64,000 bases of DNA from Megamerina dolium. Taxonomy: Eukaryota > Arthropoda > Insecta > Diptera > Megamerinidae. The DNA lies in assembly GCA_963854835.1 (NCBI GenBank), contig OY978525.1:88985807-89049806 (forward strand), given 5' to 3'. The notes beneath the pieces are model-generated. The model was not told the origin of the DNA, made no database searches, and saw nothing but the letters and a program-made list of their open reading frames with translations. This document shows, piece by piece, positions 38,061 through 50,661 of this stretch. The stretch's first letter is position 1. Each line of letters begins with the position of its first letter. A program made the translations under genes and the position numbers.

Positions 38061-38836
38061 TAAGCAGTCATGTTCGAGCGATTTCTAGTTGTGAAAGCGA
38101 TGTAGCATCGAGGCAACTTCGTTCAGTATAGATGTGGTAGCCCGACAGTGAACTCAGAAACGCGTGCTTGTATTCATACATATTTTTAATCCGAATTATT
38201 TTATTTCTACAATATTTCTGGTTCATCTAAGTTTTTTCGTTTTGGAAATATTGATAATTAAATATAACAAGAGTACGTTTTCTGTGTGCGTAGATAATTA
38301 ATGTGTATAGTGAAAATTTCTGATTAAATTTGGCATAATACGTGGATTTATTTTCTCTACCGTCACACTTGGAAGAAACATGCTCCAAATTTCATCATAA
38401 CATAACATATGCAACTTACAACTTGTAACTTGGATAATTTTTTTTATTTCGACCACTCTAATGGACATACGTAATTGTGAAACATTATATTTTCCCAGTA
38501 ATTATTGGTATTATTTATAGATAAGTAAAAGTGGAAAAATATCAAAACATTTTTATTAATTTAATTTCAATGACATATCTAAATATATAATTGTAATGAA
38601 CTAAACGTACCATAATTATGCACGCGTGTATTGTAATAAGTCTAATTTATATTCCCTACACTACAAATTCCCAGTTTTTCAAAATATGACTTTTTCAATT
38701 AGACCGAAGTATAGCTGAAAGTTTTGAATAATAAATAACTCGGGGCATATGACTTACAAATGGGTATCGGATGAAAATACAAAAGCAAGCTTCCATCTGG
38801 TTTTTTTTAACGAAAATTGTGCTTAACTGAAAGTAA
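38061..38836. other. intergenic, no feature seen
   Basis: AT-rich; nothing recognised. Confidence 0.4.
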
Positions 38837-39364
38837 TAGCCTAGACAGACGGCAGCCTAATTCCGGATTACCGGCGCACTTAATCCAAATAAAATAATAA
38901 CCTGACATACGGCAGTATTGCGGATTAACTAAACGGCTGATTGCTGTTTTATTAGGTCTGTCCATTTACATTACTATCACTATCAATTTCTGTCATATAT
39001 CACTCTCGATATGAGAAAATCTACAAGAAGTACGTGAACTGAAAACTATCAGAAACTTGTAAATTGACATTCACCGTTCGTAATTGACAGCTGGATTTAT
39101 TTGTTCGCCAACACTTTTCATGTTGAAAACTGTTAACAATTGTTGAAAGTTTTTTGTTAGCGAACACACCTAATATTTTGTAAAATGGGTCGAGAAAAAT
39201 TCACAATAGACAATTTTCAGCAGTGTTGCCATCGCAAATTGCCCTAATCCTCTTTTATTTATAGAATATACTCATAGAGTTTATGCGGATTAGCTGCAGT
39301 TAATGCCCGAGTTAATTCGAATTAACTTGGTAATCCGGAATTAGGCTGCCGTCTGTCTAGGCTA
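38837..39364. mobile_element. MITE with 36-bp terminal inverted repeats
   Basis: Left TIR 38837-38872 starts TAGCCTAGACAGACGGCAGC; right TIR 39329-39364 is its reverse complement over essentially the whole 36 bp. Flanking or terminal TA fits TA-targeted insertion. 528 bp, non-coding. A partial internal echo of the TIR (GACATACGGCAGTATTGCGG, about 38904-38923) follows the left end. Confidence 0.9.
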
Positions 39365-41086
39365 TAAGTTTTTTTTTAGATATTCCAATGCTACCATTAC
39401 AAAAATGGTGTTTATGACTAAATTGTTACATTTTCATCTCGCACCATGCTGAAGTAAAGTATTATAGCTTGGAGAGAAGATCTAAGAAAATAAGCTCCAC
39501 AATGCTGAAAGTGGGTGCAACCGATATAGTTGTCCATATCAAAAGTGAAATATTAATTTAGTTTGGAGTATCATAATAAATTACATTTTTGTATATTATA
39601 TAGTAATTAGATCATCTTCTGGAGTAGTGGAGAGATTTGAACCCAAAATATGTTCCAAATGTTCCACAGATCCACAGGAAACAGATGATTCACTTGATTC
39701 GGGCACCTCCACTTCTGGTATATGAATGAATAACTTACTTTTCCCAAATTATAGAGTTAATTAAATCTCCAAACTATGAAAGAAATTAAAGAATCTACAA
39801 TGAATTTGAGGAAAAAACTGCAGACTTTTTAAAATCAAAAGCGTTGAATAACAAAAGGAAAGAATAACGCGTGGCGAGAGATACGGAACGGAAAAGAGGA
39901 GAACGGAAATACTGGAGACTGCTGGAATGTGCAAGGTAATAGGCGGCTGCTAGAATGCAAAGGATATGGGTAACTTTGCAGCTGCTCCCAGTTTGTGCAT
40001 TGTGGAGCTTATTTTTCTATTCAAGCTATAGTACCTTGCTTCTACCTGAAGATGCGAGATGAAAATGTATCCTTTTTCTGTGATGGAGACCAACATTTTT
40101 TTGTTTTTTATTTTCCCATTACCACTTACTGGGAGGTCGTAGCTCTTTCGTTAGGCATATAAACAACTTCGGAGCAAATTATGGACGATTAAACAATTTT
40201 TTTTTAAATTCATGTATTATATTTGTGTTTAACTATGAATTAAGTGTGAAATGTTTTGAACATATACAGCCGTTTGATATTTATTATGCATTATATTTGA
40301 AGACGTTTATTATTTTTTTTTTGTATATTTGTAGTTATTTTTTTATATTTGTAGTTATCTATGAAACAAATAGTTTGAAAGAAATGTGAAATATTCTAAA
40401 TATACGCGCATGAGCTACAAATCGTTTTCGCATGAAATTGTCATCAAACATCAAATCGATCTCAGTTATTCAAAATCTATTTTTTATGAAGAGCGTATTA
40501 TCTGAAGTTGATTTACCTTCGGAAAAACTAACAAATCTGAATAAAACAACTGTACTGTTTACATTTTCCTTTTCCATTTTTCCACGTTAACTTATTTTAT
40601 TTGATAAGGGACGAATAAACGATTAAATTGCAAAAAATAACTTAACCCTCAAGGCAAAGCAACGCTGCCATGCATATGTTTGAAAGAGTGGCAGAGTGAA
40701 AAGAGCAGGCGTCTATATTGACACAACAAGACAAGAAGTCAGGTGACCTTGTTGGTGTATAACGGGTATTATTACTGTATGTGTTTGTGTGTGTGAGTTT
40801 GAATGTGGTTACGAGTAAGTCGATGATATGGTGGTTATATTTTTTATTCATTTTTTCTGTTCGCCCCAGTACTATATAAAACAAATAATGATTGCTACCA
40901 TCACTACCTACTGTATGGATACGCTTACTATTGCTCTCATGACATAGCATAGCATCCCAGTCAAATGGTGTTTGTATAAAAAATGTAATCCTCCAATTCC
41001 GGTTTTGCGACATTTGACTGACAAAATAATTAATTTTATTCGAGTTTCAACGTTCAACAAAATGTTGACACAGTGGCAAACGAACG
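39365..41086. other. intergenic, no gene seen
   Basis: AT-rich. Minus-strand open frames at 40642-41013 and 40908-41111 have no recognisable domain. A duplicated TTTTTTTGTATATTTGTAGTTAT-like motif lies at 40312-40360. Confidence 0.4.
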
Positions 41087-41206
41087 ATGGATGATGGCTC
41101 GTCGAAGGCATCGTCGTCGCCTCATAGATTTAGACGTAAACAGGGTGGTCGGGCGATTGGTCGTTTAGTCATTTGGTTAGCGGTATTGATATTGGCTTAC
41201 AGTTGA
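41087..41206 (+). CDS. candidate 39-aa single-pass membrane microprotein or first exon
   Basis: ATG in good fly context (CGAACGATGG) opens MDDGSSKASSSPHRFRRKQG, then GRAIGRLVIWLAVLILAYS and a stop. It is polar and Ser-rich, then a basic cluster (RFRRK), then one hydrophobic helix. The stretch is noticeably richer in G+C than its AT-rich surroundings, which suggests coding constraint. A donor-like GCG|GTATTG at 41182 would make it a first exon instead. No homologue recognised; could be chance. Confidence 0.35.
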   Translation: MDDGSSKASSSPHRFRRKQGGRAIGRLVIWLAVLILAYS

Positions 41207-42939
41207 GGAGACTTGTGGGGTATTTGTGTTGATTTTTGTGTGTGTTAATATTACTGCGAGTACTGCAATACTCGCACTGAATTCGCAATTAATTTTATCT
41301 CCGCAAAAATTTTCACGCAAATAAAAAAAAAGTGCGAAGTATCACCATGTACAGATGAGTGTATGTATGTAGTAAGTAAGGGAATATACTTGGGCGAATA
41401 CGTTCAAATGGTAACGCCCAGTTAGAGAATTTGTGATTACTAAAATAACGATGATGACTGACTGTTGTAATTAGTTTTGCCATATATGTTATGTAGTCTC
41501 TGTGCAATTTTTTTCATACCTCGTATATACTTGATTTCACTTATTCATTTTACTATCTTTATTAAATTTTCTTTTCATTTGTTTGTTGATTTTTTGGATT
41601 TGAGTCGATTAGTATTCTCCCGAGTAGAGATACATACAATTGAAATTGATATAACTGAAAACGACTTCTTTCGTGTTTTTTTTTATTTCTCCTTGCTTGT
41701 TTGATTTTTTCTTAACTTGAGCTGTTTTTGAGGTAGTGGTTGTTGTTATTGCTGTTGGTTTCTTTGATTTTATTTTATTAGCTGTTTTGCCAATAAATTT
41801 ATTTTCCCAAATGTATTGAAGTGGAAAAACCGAGAGAGCGAGCGAGCGAACGAATGCCTTGCGTTCACAATTCAGGAAATGAGGATTTGGCTGGTAAAAT
41901 TAATTTGAAAAACATTGGCTTTTATTGAAATTTGATTTATTTGTTTTACGTAGCTCGTGCCTTTTTGTCTTTGCTTTTATTATTTCTCATTTTATTCAAG
42001 TATGTACCTACATATATAGAAGCATTTGCAATGAAGCCAAAGAATATAACCATTTTTTTTCAATTCAATTCAAATGTATATTTCTAACTGAAGAGGTAAA
42101 AAGTTAATATTAAACATTGCAATCATAATTAGAAATTTCAATGAAATTAATTTTACATTATATAGACCAGACTTATATTATATAAATATGTTTAGGTTAC
42201 TTTATATGTACATAATGTACCTTGACAAATGTACATAGACAAAAAAAAAATGTTTTTTTTTAATAGTAAAAAATGAATGAAATTAAGTAAACATGAATTA
42301 TATATGCAAATTTTAATAACATTTATGAATATATTCTAAATTTGACCTCTTTGATAACATTCCTCGTAAAATAATATTATACTTTAATTATATATATATA
42401 TATATTATTAATTAGTTAATTAATTAATTATGAATTATGGCTTTAATATTTATATAATATATATAAATTTTGTTTGTGGGATAATATTAAAATTTCTTTT
42501 TGTACACTAAACTAGTAAAGTTAGAATGAATGTCGTTGATCTTATTTACCACAAGGTTTTCTAAGAAAAACTAATGGCGTTGTGAAAGAGCAGTCTAAAA
42601 AAATTTGCCCTCGCAGCACCGTACACGTGATAGAAGTAAAACTTTTTAAAAAATCCAAATAGCTATAAAAATCACCTTGTATGAATTCACCTTGGATTTA
42701 GTCATAAATAGTGCGAAGTCGTTGCCATACACACATTCAGAATAGTTTTAGTATTTCTTCTAAATGAAAGTAGCAATGCTCAGCATGAAAATAACAAAAA
42801 ACCGAGACGAAAGCGAATAAAGAGAACAGTTGTTTCTTCTTTCCGCCGATGCACTGCCTATCGAAATGAACATAGCAATACTTTGCTCATTTTAAAAATT
42901 TAACAATCTTTAAAGTGGTGTAATAAAATAAAATAAATA
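41207..42939. other. intergenic, no feature seen
   Basis: AT-rich with a (TA)n patch near 42390-42410, TTAATTAATTAATTAA near 42410-42430 and GAGCGAGCGAGCGAACGAA near 41833-41852. No gene recognised. Confidence 0.45.
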
Positions 42940-43254
42940 TGTAGAACTTACAAGTCCCGAGGGCCTCTTTGGTCGAGCTTCTCGTCGAGTACTGTTATGC
43001 GTGTTAAATTTTTGGACAGTATTGGAAGAGACCTACTTATATTAGCCTGTTCCGAACGGCATCTTTTTCACAGCACTTTTATAAGATTTTTCATGGCAAA
43101 TTGTTACTGCCGAAAGAATTGCCAATTGCTTGTCGATAGGTGGGTACCGTTCGAAAGAAATATCTTTGCGATATTAAAGTCGTACTTCAGCCTGGGATTG
43201 AACTCACGACCTACAGATCTGAAGGCCAGCGCACTAACCACTGAGTTACGGCAC
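42940..43254 (-). mobile_element. tRNA-derived SINE, nearly full length
   Basis: Minus orientation, 3' end first (AAGTCCCGAGGGCCTCTTTG), body with GTTCCGAACGGCATC, then the head complement ending CACTGAGTTACGGCAC. A short internal deletion lies after CGGCATC. Confidence 0.85.
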
Positions 43255-43631
43255 GTAAGTTGTTTAAGGATACCTAAATCTAAAAAGTTTGTGCAAAGTT
43301 TCAGATCACGCACTTTAATGTAATATATATTGTCTTAGACACAAAAACATTTACATGAAATACATTTTGTTTGTGAGCGAGAGACACACGAGGAAGAGAG
43401 AGGGGTTTTCGTTTGACGTATATGAGACACGCTTTGTCCTTGTCATCCAGAGTTCGGAATATCCTACAATTGTGGCAAATCTACCACTTTTTTTTCCAAA
43501 AATTTAATTTCTACCACAACTACTACATTAAGTTTCAAGCCTACCATATTTGACCATATTTAGCCCTTTTATGTATATACCATATGTATGTTTTTTTTCT
43601 TTTTAATTGCTTGATTTATTGTGAATCTCTT
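43255..43631. other. spacer, no feature seen
   Basis: Contains a GAGAGACACACGAGGAAGAGAGAG purine run near 43380-43405; otherwise nothing. Confidence 0.4.
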
Positions 43632-45394
43632 CTTCTTATGTGGCCATAACAACCGAATATCGATTTATGCCGAAAATAACATGGTTCGCCAGCCATCTCT
43701 GTTCTTCGCTAGCTGGCGCCAGTTAGAAATTCCAAGCGCCGTCAGGTTCTCCAGTACTTGGTTTTTCCACCGGAGGTTTGGTCTTCCTCTTCTGCATCGT
43801 CCTCCAGCGGGTTCCGAATATAACACCTTCCTAGCCGGAGCGTGTTCTTCCATTCGCTCGACATGACCTAACCAGCGCAGCCGCTGGATTTTGATGCGCT
43901 TTACTATGTCAATATTGGCATACAGCTCGTACAGCTCATGGTTGTACCTTATTCGGTACTCGCCACCAACGCAAATAGGTCCAAAGATCTTGCGTAGGAC
44001 TTTTCTCTCGAAAACTCCAAGCATTCGCTCATCCGAGGTGGAAATTGTCCAGGCTTCAGGGCCATATGTTAGGACAGGCATGATGAGAGACTTGTAGAGT
44101 GTAGTTTTCGTTCTTCGAGAGAGGGCTCGACTTCTCAATTGCTTACTCAGACCAAAGTAACACCTGTTAGCAAGAGTTATCCTACGCATGATCTCCAAGC
44201 TGACGTCATTACTGCTGTTAATGCTGGTTCCAAGATAGACAAAGTCCCTTACTACTTCAAAAGCGTAGTTGTCAACAGTGACGTGCTGTCCAAGACGCCG
44301 GGACTCTTTGTTTGTTGACACTAGATACTTCGTCTTGCCCTCGTTCACCGTGACACCCATCCGACGCGACTCTCTTTCCAACTCTGAGAATGCTGCACTG
44401 ACTGCTCGCGTGTTCATGCCGATTATGTCAATATCGTCGGCATACGCTAACAGCATGACACTTTTGTTGAAGATAGTGCCATTATGTCGTAGATCAGCAG
44501 CTCGTATTATTTTCTCCATAATAAGATTAAAGAAGTCGCACGATAACGAATCACCTTGTCTGAAACCCCGTTCGGTATTAAACGGTGTGGAGAGGTCCTT
44601 CCCAATGAGCTTTGCAGGAATACCGAACTCAGACATTGTTGCGTAGAGGTAATCCCTTACCGGACTGTCGAAAGCGGCTTTATAATCAACAAATAGGTGG
44701 TGTGTGTCGATCTGTTTTTCTTGGGTCTTCTCCAGGATTTGGCGCAGTGTGAAAATCTGGTCGATGGTGGATTTACCATGTCTGAAGCCACACTGATACT
44801 GTCCAATCAGGTTGCTGAGCATAGCTTCAATCTTTCACACAGTACTCTCGATAGAACCTTGTATGCGATGCTCAGGAGACTTATTCCACTGTAGTTGGCG
44901 CAAATTGTGGGGTCTCCTGTTTTATGTACAGGACAGAGAACACTGAGCCTCCAATCATCAGGCATGCTTTCATCCGACCATATTCTGCTTATGAGCTGGT
45001 GCGTGCGGATGAGCAGCTCATCGCCTCCGGTCTTAAACAACTCAGCAGGCAGGCCATCAGCACCTGCAGCTTTGTTGTTCTTTAGCCTTAAAATGGCCGT
45101 TTCATTCTCGTCATAGTCGGGTGGTGGAATATCAACACCATCATCTGTAATTGGTGTTATCGGGGAAACTCCTCCACTGGCGGAATTGTTCGTAGCATCG
45201 CCATTCAGTAACGTGGAGAAGTGTTCCCTCCATAGGTTCAGTACACTCTGGACATCCGTAATCAGATTCCCATTTCCATCACGACAAGAAGAGGTTCCGG
45301 GACTTAAACCTCCACTCAGGCGCTTGATCTTTTCAAAGAATTTTCGAGTCTCATTCTTGTCGGTACACATCTCTATCTCCTCACACTCACGTGA
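43632..45394 (-). mobile_element. RTE-like LINE copy B, 5'-truncated
   Basis: Closely matches copy A along its length. The minus-strand 3' tail is AAGAAGAAG. It ends at about 45394 in the CACTCACG stretch where copy A continues (CACTCGCG). Confidence 0.85.
43665..45370 (-). pseudogene. RTE-like reverse transcriptase, copy B
   Basis: Frames 45370-44807 and 44822-43665 overlap after a small shift near 44820. Motifs: NNKAAGADGLPAELF, NYSGISLLSIAYKVLS, GFRHGKSTIDQIFTLRQIL, LFVDYKAAFDS, RGFRQGDSLSCDFFNLIME, LLAYADDIDIIGMNTRAVSA (YADD intact) and the complete C-terminal block. An in-frame 48-nt deletion at about 44606 removes 16 residues between IPAKLI and GKDLS relative to copy A. The 3' half is the best-preserved in the window. 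Confidence 0.85.
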
Positions 45395-45879
45395 ATGTGC
45401 TATCAGAATTTTAAGATGATTGACAGGTATTTTGTTCCCATAACTTTAACTTGCAATATGTAAATTAGTAGATATAAGTATGTGATTTAGTTTTAATATG
45501 AAATGAGTGATCTCTGATTTTTACATGCTCCTATAAAATTTATTTTAATATAACTATGTAGGTACATTAAATGCGGTCGGTACCTACACGATTGGAAAAA
45601 CATTGAAATTGGCCCCACAATATTTTGAAACCTTACTTTGAGTGGATTTTAGGGCCATAAAAATTTTCGTCCTTGGTGTGTCCTAAAAACAGCAAAAACG
45701 AGTTTTCTTCATAACTCCTTTATTTATTACTCGATTCCAAAGTGTGTTATATTTTCGAAAAGATAATTTTTGTATTTTAAATTTTATATCTTTCTCAGAT
45801 CCTCTAACCCTAGAATGCCTCGTTAACCTACTTAGTTCAAATAACTCAATTTCTACCCCAACTGCAACACAGTTCTACA
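45395..45879. other. spacer, no feature seen
   Basis: AT-rich, nothing recognised. Confidence 0.4.
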
Positions 45880-46085
45880 AATGCAACTTTCATCATCTTT
45901 TGATACAGCTCTTTGCGATCTTTGGCCTGCTGCACGTTGGATCTCCAGACATCTCGGTCATTTGCGACTTCTCTTCAATTCTTTATCCTAAGTTTTTCAT
46001 ATCCCCCTCCAGTTTATCGGCCCACCTTGATCTTGGTTTTCCCCTAGATTTAGTTTTAACGCTTTGGCCTCTACAATTTTCTTCT
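45880..46085 (-). mobile_element. decayed LINE C-terminal fragment
   Basis: Minus strand across a frameshift: RGKPRSRWADKLEGDMKNLG, then REVANDRDVWRSNVQQAKDR. This is the R-W-x-D-x-x-x-x-D-L-x-x-L-G ... W-x-x-x-A-x-D-R-x-x-W-R block that ends many RTE/CR1-type LINE proteins. A different family from copies A-C. Confidence 0.65.
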
Positions 46086-46134
46086 GCAACTTTATTAAAC
46101 TAAATATTTCAGTAAGCGATGCATTTCAAATAAA

Positions 46135-46625
46135 TGGATACTAGGACGAGTCCAAAAAACTTTTCTGGGGCCTGACTCACGTGTTCGAGTAGGTGATATT
46201 CGAACCGCAAAAGGCGTTTTCACTTGACCCCTTGTAAAACTGGTCGCTCTTGCCTAACATGCTTCAATACTACTCACCGTTACTTTTTGTTTGTTTTGTA
46301 TGTTTTTTTTACTTCATTGAAATATGTCGCCGAACAATACGAGAGCAATCCGCTTGAGTCCTATACGTTTGCCCTCTAACGCACGTAAACGATGACTTTA
46401 TATTGGTTGCCACCTGTGCAAAGAAGATCACCCACTGCCCCCGTTTTGTCTCGTTGCAAGTGGTCCAGAGGTTCGAGATAGTGGTGTGACACCATTGTTG
46501 TTTAAATTGTCTGGCATATCACCTCAAGATGTCGGCATTGCTACGAGCGCGCTTTGCCTAGGTCAAAACGACACCAGCGAAAGCCAAAGCAACACAGCTT
46601 TTTGGACTCTTCAATTGGACCATTT
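46135..46625 (+). mobile_element. GC-richer remnant, possibly a gag zinc-knuckle region
   Basis: Around 46410-46600 the plus strand shows CHLCKEDHPL and, in another frame, HCPRFVSLQVVQRFE, resembling C-x-x-C-x-x-x-H-x-L ... C-x-R-F of LTR-retrotransposon gag proteins. No longer frame supports it. Confidence 0.3.
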
Positions 46626-47551
46626 AGGCAGATACAATAATTCTTTTTAAAGCAATATTAGTTATTTAATTATACTATTTTTTAAGTTTTTATTGTATTT
46701 TATTCCCTTTCTCTTCCATTATTTTCATTTATTTCCCCAAGATTTAATCATTGCAGTTGGTCATTTTTTTGAATTGGAATTGCGAATTATTTTTCCCTTA
46801 ATATTAATAATATTACTTTTTTAAGTTTTTTATAGATATTTTTATTTTGAAATTGGTTAAAGCTTCCCTCCCATATTTACTTCTAAGTTATTCTTTAAGT
46901 ATTTTGAATTTATTTGCTATATTTTAATATTGATACTTTTTTGAATTAGTTTTGTTATTTATTATTTAAGTTCTCTCCTCTCTTGTCTTAATTATTAAAT
47001 TTTAGTGAATTGAATTTTATTTTAAATTAATATTTTTTCCATTTTTGATTGTCATTTTTAATACTCCTTCAAAATTTTTTTGTTAATTTTTATTATCATT
47101 AGTTTTAGTCAGTAACTTTAATTGCTTTTTAAATTTTGCTTAATATTTCTCCGTCACTTTTGCAGTCTACGCTGGAGTGAAGGCGTAGCACTGCCATTAT
47201 GTTTTTGGGGTGAATTGGGGGAATGGGTTGAGCTAGTGATCTGGCATCACCTTTTATGCCGGCACTTCCCAATCCGCTAGTCACCCACCTTCGTATTCTT
47301 TTCTCACTCTCTCTCTCTCTTTTCATTCCTATTCGTTTCTCATTCTCTCTCTCTTTGCTTTTGTTTTTATTTTGCTTTGTTATTGCTTATTCTTTTGTGA
47401 TCTCTCAAAAAGACACACATGAGTGTGTGCTCTATTTAAACCTTCTTCTCTTCTGCATACATGGAATTAAAAAGTTAAAATATAGTGGAATTTTTTTTTC
47501 TAAATAAATGGGAAAAAAAATCTCCTTACAGTCAGCTGGGGCCGACCAAAC
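46626..47551. other. AT-rich spacer with pyrimidine microsatellites
   Basis: CTCTCTCTCTCTCT at about 47305-47320 and 47344-47356. No gene recognised. Confidence 0.5.
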
Positions 47552-48794
47552 TATACCCTGCATATGTAGATTTATATATAAAAAGTTTACTCGAATATCC
47601 AACTTTTCTTTTATTTCCACTTTTCGAGAAACAATTTTTGCATATACTACTAATTTACACCCGAAATATGGTTGACTTTGACGAAGTAAAAGGATTTTAA
47701 GATAATTCCGAGGCTTAGTATGAGAGCTATATAAAAAGTGGGCGTGGCTTACCACTTTCTAGTAAATCCAATTAATTTTTCAATGTTAATCCACACCTTA
47801 AATTTGGTGTCCTACGTTGAATAGTTCCTAAGTTATGGTGGTTAACATTTTTGTTTAATTTCCTCAACTTTGTATGGGAGCCCCAATAAAAAGTGGGCGT
47901 GGTACGCTGATTTTTCGCCAGATTATTTCCGACTACGATATTAATTTAAGTGTCAATTATGGTTATTGTAGACAGAAGATTGCCGAAGTTACAGCTGTTT
48001 CAATTTAAAATTTGTATGGGGGCTACGATAAACACTGGGCGTGGTGCGCCCATTTTCTGTGAGCCTAGTTGCTTGTACAATACTAATCCATACCCTAAGT
48101 CTCGTTGTCCTAGGCTAAATGGTTTGTAAGCTATGGAGCTTAACATTTTAGTTTAATTCACTCGACTTTGTATGGGAGACCCATGAAGGAGTGGGCGTGG
48201 CACACTAATTTTCTGCCATATTATTTCTCACTGACATGTTAATCTAAGTGTGAATTATGGTTATTCTAGACAGAAGATTGTAGAAGTTACAGCAGTTTCA
48301 ATTTAAAAGAAGTACAGACACTTTGTATGGGAGCTACGCTAGAAAGTAGGCGTGGCTCATCCACTTTTGGCGAGGTTATATAGTAGTATAATATAACTCT
48401 ATGTGCAAAATATTGTTGTCCCAAGTGGTATATTGTGTGAGTTATAGCAAGTTAAAGATTTTGAAAATTTCGAGGTTAGTCGCTTTGAATGCTTGGTGTG
48501 GGCGTGGTTATTGACCGATCATGCCCAATATCAATCCCCTCCGTACCCTTGGATCATAGATTACTTATGCCAAATTTCATCGAAATAGCTCAATATTTAC
48601 TCAAGTTATCGTGCGAACCAGCCAGGTGACAGACAGACGGACGGACGGACGGACGGACATCGTTAAATCGAAAATTTAATCGACGCTGATCACGAATATA
48701 TATCCATGTCTATATCTCCGGAGATTCCTTCAAGTGGACACAAACATCTGACCGAAATGAATATACCATGCATATTGCATTATACAGGGTATAA
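47552..48794 (-). repeat. foldback-type element, inverted copy
   Basis: Starts TATACCCTGCATATG and ends TTATACAGGGTATAAAA; in reverse complement it follows the element at 19266-20880 closely, including the (GGAC)n run at 48638-48658 and the 150-bp blocks with AGTGGGCGTGGC cores (about 47735, 47890, 48035, 48190, 48345). It has fewer internal units (1243 versus 1615 bp). Confidence 0.85.
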
Positions 48795-49484
48795 AAATCT
48801 GAAACTTAAATAAAGAAACTGTGTTTAAGGGATAAGCAGATTCGGAAAATCGATTTTTTTTTCATTTTCCAAGACAACGAGATTGCTGCCGGGAACGTAC
48901 TCTATGGACCTGGGATCGATGATTCAGTGTAAGTTACAAAAAAAAATTTTTTTCTCACTTTTTGAGAAAAAAAAAAAACTTCAAACGTGTTTTTCTGAAA
49001 ACCAATTTTTCTAACCTGCAAAATCTACTCGACCGATTCTTTTCAAACTCGACACATACTTTCTTGGTATAAAATGCCTCCCCTCCCGTTATTTACATTT
49101 TTCCATTTTCATATTAAGGTAGTTTGTCACCTAAAAAATAGCGGAAAATTTAGGCCACGAACTGTTGAAAAACGAAAATGATAACTCAACAACGACGGGA
49201 GTGGGAGAATTAACTCATACTTTAAGTAAATTTAACAACATTTTTGATTTCAGATAATTCTACGCCGAGTTATCGTGTTCACCGAACAACGTATTTTTCA
49301 ACAGACGTTTTGGGAAATGCTCTGTCACCAGCTTATTTTTCAATATTAATTACGAAAATTTAACTAAATATTCTCTAGATGATGCTTTATAATTAAGGAA
49401 TAGTTTGAATAAATTTGTTAAGCTGTATCTCCGTAAAAAATCAGCGAAAAATGTGTTTTTTATTTCAAATTTTCCCTTACTCCC
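48795..49484. other. spacer, no feature seen
   Basis: Contains A/T homopolymer runs (48940-48980). The style (short phrases such as ACTCGACCGATTCTTTTCAAA) suggests unidentified repeat DNA, but I could not pair it. Confidence 0.35.
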
Positions 49485-50270
49485 CCCTTACCTCTTTGAT
49501 TTTGGCAATAGCAATAGCCGATGTGAGAACTGGTGCATTGTTTTGATGAAACAACTCTTTCTTTTTCGCCAAATGCGGCCATTTTTGTTTAATTTCATCA
49601 CTTAAACGCTGCAACAAATTAGCATAATACTCGCCGCCGTTGATTGTTTTTCGTTTTTGAAGATAATTAATAAAAATTATCCCACGTGCATCCCAAAAAA
49701 CAGACGCCATAACCTTGCCTGCAGATGCAACTGTCTTCACCTTCTTTGGTTACGATTCTCCCCATTCAGTCCACTGTTTTGACTGCTCCTTTGTCTCAGG
49801 TGTGAAGAGGTGGACCCATGTCTCATCCATGGTTACGAATCGACGCAAAAACTCGGCTTTATTACTGTGAAACATTGTCAAACACTCTATAGAAACATCT
49901 TGTTTTTTTTTTGTTCTATTGTGAGCAAACGCGGCACCCATCTTACACGCAGCTTTTTCATCTTCGAATTTTCGGTCAATATACGATGTATAGCACTTTT
50001 TGAAATGCCTGTAATTTCACCTTCAGCCGGCGATCATCCAATACCATTTTGTGGATTTTCTTAACCGTTTCTGGCGTGTCCACCTCAATTGGTCGACCAC
50101 TACGGTGTTCGTCTTGGCAGCTCGTACGACCTCGTTTAACCTCTGGCACCCAATATTTTATGGTTGTAAATGAAGGAGCAGACTGCCCCAGAGTAGAATC
50201 TAGTTCGGCTTTAATATTTGTTGGACTGAGACCTTTCAAATGAAAGTATTGAATTACATAAAGGTGACCA
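49485..50270 (-). mobile_element. mariner transposon fragment with broken transposase
   Basis: Three minus-strand frames give most of a mariner transposase. Helix-turn-helix part: MKGLSPTNIKAELDSTLG (50239-49976). Middle: FVTMDETWVHLFTPETKEQ, with the first catalytic Asp in MDE. Then GKVMASVFWDARGIIFINYL, second catalytic Asp in WDARG, and HLAKKKELFHQNNAPV, where family members have HQDNAR, so N replaces D. Frameshifts fall near 49740 and 49940-49980. The C-terminal third with the last catalytic Asp is missing at 49485. Confidence 0.9.
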
Positions 50271-50317
50271 ATTTTTTCTGTGTTTACAAATTCACTGAGG
50301 TCGTTAATTTTCGATGG

Positions 50318-50319
50318 CT

Positions 50320-50351
<32 letters not shown>
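50318..50351. repeat. poly(A) run
   Basis: About 32 consecutive A residues just beyond the N-terminal end of the mariner fragment. Could be the tail of an inserted retroelement or simple expansion. Confidence 0.9.
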
Positions 50352-50354
<3 letters not shown>

Positions 50355-50661
50355 TAAACAATGTGGTGCCTTGAAACTTAAAACATATGTTTTATAAGGT
50401 TACCACTTTTCACTAAAGTAATTTTTTTCAACCTGCTGCCGTCATCTATATGTCAGATCGGAAAGTTCTGGGACCGCTTCGTAAATAAACCAAGTGACAA
50501 TAACAATTTAAGTAAAAGGTGATAGTATGCGAGATAGTGTGACGGCACCAGCCACACACAGCAGCAACAGCAGTAACTTCAACAACACATTGAGGCAAGG
50601 ACTTATAGGTGAGCGGCAACACTCCCCTTATACTCAAATATAAATATGTATTAATGATGAT
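50352..50661. other. spacer, no feature seen
   Basis: Moderately GC-rich with CAGCAGCAACAGCAG at about 50559-50573; no coding support. Confidence 0.35.
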
